Origin: Mycobacterium europaeum
GTDB taxonomy: Bacteria; Actinomycetota; Actinomycetes; Mycobacteriales; Mycobacteriaceae
Reading direction: 5' to 3'
NCBI RefSeq assembly: GCF_002102155.1
Contig: NZ_LQOU01000041.1
Coordinates: 49,795 to 113,794, forward strand
DNA: 64,000 nucleotides
The translations under genes and the position numbers were made by a program. The notes under the pieces were generated by a model. That model saw only the letters and a program-made list of their open reading frames with translations. It was not told where the DNA came from and did not search any database. Positions 59,664 to 64,000 of this stretch are shown in pieces (the stretch's first letter is position 1; every line of letters starts with the position of its first letter).

Positions 59664-61616
59664 CTAGAGCTGCACGGGGTAGTGCGGCTCGCTGATCTGC
59701 GGCACGACGCTGTGCTCGACGAAGATCGCGTGCCAGAGCATGAAGATGAGCAGCGTCCACAGCCGGCGGCTGTGGTCGCTTGCGCCGTTGCGGTGCTCGT
59801 CGAGCATCCGCCGGACGGCGGCCAGGTCGACGAGGTGGCCGGCCTGTGAGGACGCCACCAGCCCGTACGCCCAGTCCAGCAGCTCGCCCGCGCGCAACCA
59901 GTGCCGGATGGGCACCGGGAACCCCAGCTTGGGGCGGTGCAGCACGTGCGCGGGAACGATCGGCTCCAGGGCCCGGCGCAGCGCGTACTTCGTGGTGGTG
60001 CGGGTGATCTTGGCGTCGACCGGCAGTCGCGAGGCGACGGCGAACACCTCGGGATCCAGAAAGGGCACCCGCAGCTCCAGCGAGTTGGCCATCGTCATCT
60101 TGTCCGCCTTGACCAGGATGTCGCCCCGCAGCCAGGTGAACAGGTCGACGTGCTGCATGCGGGCCACCGGGTCCCAGCCGGCCGACTGCGCGTACACCGA
60201 GGCGGTGACGTCGGTGTGGGTCCATTCGGGGCGGAAGCCGGGCAACACGTCGCGCAGCTGGGCGTCGGAGAAGCTGCGCGCGTTGCCGTAGTAGCGCTCC
60301 TCGAGCGTCAGCGAGCCGCGGTGCAGCAGGCTCTTGCCGCGCATGCCCTCCGGCAGCGGCTTGGACACCTTGCCCATCGACCGCCGCAGTGGCCGCGGCA
60401 GGTAGTCGAATGGCTTGAGCGACAACGGTTCCCGGTAGATCGTGTAGCCGCCGAACAGCTCATCGGCGCCCTCCCCGGACAGCACCACCTTGACGTGTTT
60501 GCGGGCCTCCCGGGCGACGAAGAACAGGGGTACCAGCGCGGGGTCGGCCACCGGCTCGTCGAGGTACCAGACGATTTCGGGCAGGGCGGCCACGAACTCG
60601 TCCGGGTGGACCACTTTGGCGACGTGGCGCGCGCCGATCGCCTCGGCGGAGGCCACCGCGACGTCGATCTCGGAGAAGCCCTCGCGCTCGAACCCGGTGG
60701 TGAACGTGATCAGCTTCGGGTTGTGCCGGATGGCCAGCGCCGCGATGGCGGTGGAGTCGATGCCCCCGGACAGGAACGCCCCGACGGTGACGTCGGCGCG
60801 CATGTGCTTGGCCACCGAGTCCTCGAGCACCGCGGTGATCTCGTCGTAGCGGGCCTGCTCGCCGCCGCGAGTGATCGGCGTGGCGGCGAAGCGCGGCACG
60901 AAGTAGCGGGTGACCTCCGGCTGCCCCCCGGGCCGGATCCGCGCGTAGCAGCCCGATTCCAGCCGGCGCACCCCGCGGTGCAGCGTCTCGGGCTCGGGCA
61001 CGTACTGCAGCACGGTGTAGTGCTGCACCGCCCGCTCGTCGATCCGGGTGTCGAAGCCGACCAAATCCGCCAGGTCCAGCAGGCACTTCTTCTCGCTGGC
61101 CACCGCCGTGCCGCCGGTACCGGTCGCCATGAACAGCGGCTTGATGCCGAACGGGTCTCGGGCGCAGAACAATTCGAGGGTGGCGGTGTCCCACAGGGCG
61201 AAGGCGAACATGCCGCGCAGCCGGGTCAGGACGTCGGCGCCCCAGTAGTGGTAGCCGGCGACGATCGCCTCGCCGTCACCGTCGGTGGCGAAGACCGCGC
61301 CGTGCGCGGTGGCCAGCTCGTCGCGCAGCTCGAGGTAGTTGTAGATCTCCCCGTTGAACACCAGGACGTAGCGGCCGGGCGACTCCGGCGGGCCCCACCG
61401 CAGTGGCTGGTGCGAATGCGCGATGTCGATGATCGACAGCCGGTTGAAGCCGAACACGACGTTTCCGTCGGCGCCCGGGTCGGTCCAGGTGCCCGGTTCG
61501 TCGGGACCCCGGTGGCGCATCAGGTGCGACGCGCGCGCGATGGCATCGTCGGCGCGGGCGGCAGCGTCGTCAGTGGCACCGTCCGGGGCAGCGACGAACG
61601 CCAGCAGACCACACAC
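59664..61616 (-). CDS. asnB: Asparagine synthetase (glutamine-hydrolysing) AsnB
   Basis: 650 residues. GTG 61616 places the nucleophile at Cys2 (MCGLLAFVAAP), required for the N-terminal glutaminase domain (about 1-220; also RHRGPDEPG and FNGEIYNYLELR). The synthetase domain has the ATP pyrophosphatase loop AFLSGGIDSTAIAAL and VLSGEGADELFGGYTIY. The M. tuberculosis enzyme (Rv2201) has been connected with amidation of cell-wall components. It is divergent from ctaC with 132 bases between. Confidence 0.96.
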   Translation of the reverse strand: MCGLLAFVAAPDGATDDAAARADDAIARASHLMRHRGPDEPGTWTDPGADGNVVFGFNRLSIIDIAHSHQPLRWGPPESPGRYVLVFNGEIYNYLELRDELATAHGAVFATDGDGEAIVAGYHYWGADVLTRLRGMFAFALWDTATLELFCARDPFGIKPLFMATGTGGTAVASEKKCLLDLADLVGFDTRIDERAVQHYTVLQYVPEPETLHRGVRRLESGCYARIRPGGQPEVTRYFVPRFAATPITRGGEQARYDEITAVLEDSVAKHMRADVTVGAFLSGGIDSTAIAALAIRHNPKLITFTTGFEREGFSEIDVAVASAEAIGARHVAKVVHPDEFVAALPEIVWYLDEPVADPALVPLFFVAREARKHVKVVLSGEGADELFGGYTIYREPLSLKPFDYLPRPLRRSMGKVSKPLPEGMRGKSLLHRGSLTLEERYYGNARSFSDAQLRDVLPGFRPEWTHTDVTASVYAQSAGWDPVARMQHVDLFTWLRGDILVKADKMTMANSLELRVPFLDPEVFAVASRLPVDAKITRTTTKYALRRALEPIVPAHVLHRPKLGFPVPIRHWLRAGELLDWAYGLVASSQAGHLVDLAAVRRMLDEHRNGASDHSRRLWTLLIFMLWHAIFVEHSVVPQISEPHYPVQL

Positions 61617-61748
61617 GGCGCCCCAGTATGCCGCACTCGGCCGCCGCTCGTGCCGCCGCACACCCGTGCCGGGCCGGGGTTTCGTCGCTCGGGTCAGCCG
61701 CGTGGTCTACGCTGCGTAGTATTCGATATCCGAGCAGGAGGCGCCGAC

Positions 61749-62861
61749 GTGACACCTCGCGAGCAGGTCCGTTCGCAACGTTTGTCGCAGGGCAGGTTTC
61801 AGGGCCGTTTTGGCAGCCGGTCCGGCATCGTCCGGCGGGGTCTGTCCCGTCGTCTGCGGCCGCTGGCGCTGGCCGCGACGTTCGGCGTGCTGGCGTTGAC
61901 CCTGAGCGGGTGCAGCTGGGAGGACGTGCTGGGCCTGGGCTGGCCCAAGGGCATCACCCCGCAGGCCCACTACAACCGCGAACTGTGGCTCGGCGCGGTG
62001 ATCGCCTCGCTGGTCGTCGGGGTCATCGTGTGGGGCCTGATCTTCTGGGCCACCGCCTTCCACCGCAAGAAGGCCACCGACACCGAGCTGCCCCGCCAGT
62101 TCGGTTACAACATGCCGCTCGAGCTGGTGCTGACGGTCACGCCGTTCCTGATCATCTCGGTGTTGTTCTACTTCACCGTGGTGGTCCAGGAGAAGATGCT
62201 GCACCTCGACAAGGACCCCGAGGTGGTGGTCGACGTCACCGCCTTCCAGTGGAACTGGAAGTTCGGCTATCAGCGCGTCGACTTCAAGGACGGCACGCTG
62301 ACCTATGACGGCGCCGATCAGGCGCGCAAGAACGCGATGGTCTCCAGGCCCGAAGGCAAGGACGCCCACGGCGAGGAACTCGTCGGGCCGGTGCGCGGGC
62401 TCAACACCTCCGACCGCACGTACCTGAACTTCGACAAGGTCGAAACCCTGGGAACCAGCGACCAGATCCCGGTGCTGGTGCTGCCGACCGGCAAGCGCAT
62501 CCAGTTCCGCCTGGCGTCCGCGGACGTCGTCCACACGTTCTGGGTGCCGGAGTTCCTCTTCAAGCGGGACGTGATCCCCAACGCCGAGGCGAACAACTCG
62601 ATCAACGTCTTCCAGGTCGACGACATCAGCAAGACCGGGGCCTTCGTCGGGCACTGCGCCGAGTTCTGTGGCACCTATCACTCGATGATGAACTTCGAGG
62701 TTCGGGTGGTGCCGCCCAACGACTTCAAGGCTTACTTGCAGCAGCGCATCGACGGAAAGAGCAACTCCCAGGCATTGCAGTCGATCGGTCAGGCACCGCT
62801 GGCGGTGTCCACCCACCCGTTCGACACCCGCCGGGGCCAGTTGGCCGGAAGCCAGCAGTAG
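61749..62861 (+). CDS. ctaC: Cytochrome c oxidase subunit 2 CtaC
   Basis: 370 residues. A signal peptide ends in the lipobox-like TLSGC; two membrane spans follow (about 75-98 and 118-138). The extracytoplasmic CuA domain has the ligand loop GHCAEFCGTYHSMMNFEV and the preceding His in ADVVHTFWVPEF; FQWNWKF is the aromatic electron-entry region. It is part of the bcc-aa3 supercomplex. GTG 61749. CtaF follows 13 bases later. Confidence 0.97.
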   Translation: MTPREQVRSQRLSQGRFQGRFGSRSGIVRRGLSRRLRPLALAATFGVLALTLSGCSWEDVLGLGWPKGITPQAHYNRELWLGAVIASLVVGVIVWGLIFWATAFHRKKATDTELPRQFGYNMPLELVLTVTPFLIISVLFYFTVVVQEKMLHLDKDPEVVVDVTAFQWNWKFGYQRVDFKDGTLTYDGADQARKNAMVSRPEGKDAHGEELVGPVRGLNTSDRTYLNFDKVETLGTSDQIPVLVLPTGKRIQFRLASADVVHTFWVPEFLFKRDVIPNAEANNSINVFQVDDISKTGAFVGHCAEFCGTYHSMMNFEVRVVPPNDFKAYLQQRIDGKSNSQALQSIGQAPLAVSTHPFDTRRGQLAGSQQ

Positions 62862-62874
62862 GTTAGGACACCAA

Positions 62875-63294
62875 ATGCATATCGAAGCCAGGGTTTTCGA
62901 ATTCGTCGCCGCGTTTTTCATTGTGGTTTCGGTGCTTTACGGGGTGCTGACCGCGCTTTTCGCCACCGGCGGTGAGGAGTGGGCGGGCACGACCGCGCTG
63001 GCGCTGACCGGCGGACTGGCGTTGATCGTGGCCACCTTCTTCCGGTTCGTCGCGCGCCGCATCGATACCCGGCCCGAGGACTACGAGGGCGCCGAGATCA
63101 GCGACGGAGCAGGAGAATTGGGCTTCTTCAGCCCGCACAGCTGGTGGCCGATCCTGATCGCGCTGTCGGGTTCGGTGACCGCGGTCGGCATCGCGCTGTG
63201 GCTGCCCTGGCTGATCGCCGCGGGCGTGATGTTCATCCTGGCATCGGTTGCGGGACTGGTCTTCGAGTACTACATCGGACCCGAGAAACACTGA
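62875..63294 (+). CDS. ctaF: Cytochrome c oxidase subunit 4 CtaF
   Basis: 139-residue membrane protein with four predicted spans (about 8-30, 41-58, 89-106 and 109-132) and the conserved loop RRIDTRPEDYEGAEISDGAG. It matches Rv2199c, the actinobacterial subunit 4 of aa3 oxidase. ATG 62875 lies 13 bases after ctaC, in one operon. Confidence 0.96.
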   Translation: MHIEARVFEFVAAFFIVVSVLYGVLTALFATGGEEWAGTTALALTGGLALIVATFFRFVARRIDTRPEDYEGAEISDGAGELGFFSPHSWWPILIALSGSVTAVGIALWLPWLIAAGVMFILASVAGLVFEYYIGPEKH

Positions 63295-63319
63295 TCCGCA
63301 CGCGTTAAGGTCACAATCC

Positions 63320-63393
63320 GATCACGTGATCTGTGGCCGCTTCGCCAGGACTTCTTTGCCCCTCTCGGTTCGGTAATGTTTTGCCCAGGCAAA
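63320..63393. promoter_or_regulatory. Two palindromes upstream of mmpS3
   Basis: GATCACGTGATC (63320-63331) is a perfect 12-base palindrome. TTTGCC-CA-GGCAAA (63380-63393) is a 6-base inverted repeat 83 bases before the mmpS3 ATG. They lie in the 181-base gap after ctaF, which is AT-richer than its surroundings and otherwise empty. They are candidate operators for mmpS3. Confidence 0.4.
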
Positions 63394-63475
63394 TGACAAT
63401 TTCTCAAGCGCGCGCGCAACGATACGGCCGCCGGGCCCCGCGCGCTGGTGAGGCAGTCGGACAGGGCAGGCAAAG

Positions 63476-64000
63476 ATGAGTGGGCCGAAACCCCCGGAAT
63501 GGGAACCTGAGGAACCCGATTCCGTGAACGAGGCTCCCCATCAACCCGATTCCGACGGCGAGCCCGCGGACGCCCCCGAGCCCCTGGGCGAACCCGGTCC
63601 CGACGACGAACTCGAGCCCTTCGACAGCAGCGCCGAACCGGCGGCCGACCAGACGGGCCAGACCGACGTCTATTCGCGGGCCTATTCGGCCCCGGAGTCC
63701 GAGCACTTCATCAGCGGGCCCTACCTGCCGGCCGACCTCAGGCTCTACGACTACGACACCTTCGACGAGTCGACCGACGCCGACGACGAGCACGGCGCAC
63801 CGCGCTGGCCGTGGGTGGTCGGGATCGCCGCCATCGTGGCCGCGATCGCGCTCGTCGTCTCGGTGTCGCTGTTGTTCGCGCGCACCGACACCACCAAGCT
63901 GGCCACCCCGAACACCACCACCGTCCCGTCGACGCCGCCGATGCAGGACGAGATCACGACCACCAAGCCGCCGCCCCCGCCGCCACCACCGCCCACGACC
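63476..64000 (+). CDS. mmpS3: MmpS3-like membrane protein (3' end cut by window)
   Basis: First 175 codons of a protein whose M. tuberculosis homologue (Rv2198c) has about 299. An acidic Pro/Glu/Asp-rich cytosolic region (about 1-108) includes VYSRAYSAPESEHF and PYLPADLRLYDYDTFDEST. One membrane span follows (WPWVVGIAAIVAAIALVVSV, about 113-135), then a Thr/Pro-rich extracytoplasmic stretch ending in polyproline at the window edge. The C-terminal MmpS domain lies outside. ATG 63476 has the purine-rich GGGCAGGCAAAG upstream. The role is unknown; no mmpL gene is adjacent. Confidence 0.93.
   Translation, partial: MSGPKPPEWEPEEPDSVNEAPHQPDSDGEPADAPEPLGEPGPDDELEPFDSSAEPAADQTGQTDVYSRAYSAPESEHFISGPYLPADLRLYDYDTFDESTDADDEHGAPRWPWVVGIAAIVAAIALVVSVSLLFARTDTTKLATPNTTTVPSTPPMQDEITTTKPPPPPPPPPTT

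Noticed and set aside
59901..61748. Upstream part of a 986-codon plus-strand frame ending in CtaC
   Set aside because: This stretch is antisense to asnB. CtaC homology, signal peptide and start begin at 61749.

Overview
This window is high-GC chromosomal DNA of a slow-growing Mycobacterium. From remembered sequences, nearly every backbone gene has a close Mycobacterium tuberculosis homologue in the same relative order, from aceE (Rv2241) down to mmpS3 (Rv2198c), presented in the opposite orientation to H37Rv. Several gene blocks absent from H37Rv interrupt this synteny. A Mycobacterium avium complex member or a near relative is the best guess, but the species cannot be fixed from the sequence alone.

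Layout. 1-12.9 kb: pyruvate dehydrogenase E1 (aceE, cut by the window edge), a lipoprotein, DUF3052-ahpE, tRNA-Val, an EHN-type epoxide hydrolase, a DUF2236 protein, cobD, the ptkA-ptpA-SURF1 operon (minus strand), and the overlapping run cobC-NIF3-zinc ribbon protein-RNase HI/phosphatase. 12.9-21.9 kb: an accessory island between the Rv2228c and Rv2227 homologues. It has a TetR regulator at one edge and an XRE-cupin/methyltransferase pair at the other. Between them, all on the minus strand, are a P450, its ferredoxin, a family 9 glycosyltransferase, and a compact set of paralogues of ESX-1 accessory genes: EspB-, EspE/EspA-, EspF/EspC-, EspH- and EspL-like proteins, with no secretion machinery. 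This is the most interesting part of the window. 21.9-27.1 kb: 2OG-Fe(II) oxygenase, RNase P RNA, CYTH/CHAD protein, an exported glycoside hydrolase not expected here, and panB.

27.2-38.5 kb: the paired serine hydrolases caeA/hip1 and its paralogue, then a nitrogen-assimilation block (glnA2, glnE, and convergent glnA1). GlnR-box-like sites lie in front of both glutamine synthetases. A thioesterase and an F420-type LLM oxidoreductase are inserted between glnE and glnA1. 38.5-44.1 kb: an RDD protein, a DUF4191 membrane protein, and the lipoate block lipB-lipA, Rv2216-like epimerase and dlaT, whose lipoyl domains are the targets of LipA/LipB. 44.3-52.9 kb: ephD, a small membrane protein, an inserted SRPBCC/FAD-oxidoreductase pair, pepB, the internally deleted remnant of an Rv2212-type adenylate cyclase, gcvT and ilvE.

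53.0-64.0 kb: a cobU-cobT-cobS operon (late cobalamin assembly, linked to cobD and cobC earlier), an Rv2206-like membrane protein, glycerate kinase, an A-type Fe-S carrier, an Rv2203-like membrane protein, adenosine kinase, asnB, ctaC-ctaF (cytochrome c oxidase subunits 2 and 4) and the 5' part of mmpS3. No gene-free stretch exceeds about 300 bases. The longest is 36501-36799, in which no convincing gene is visible.
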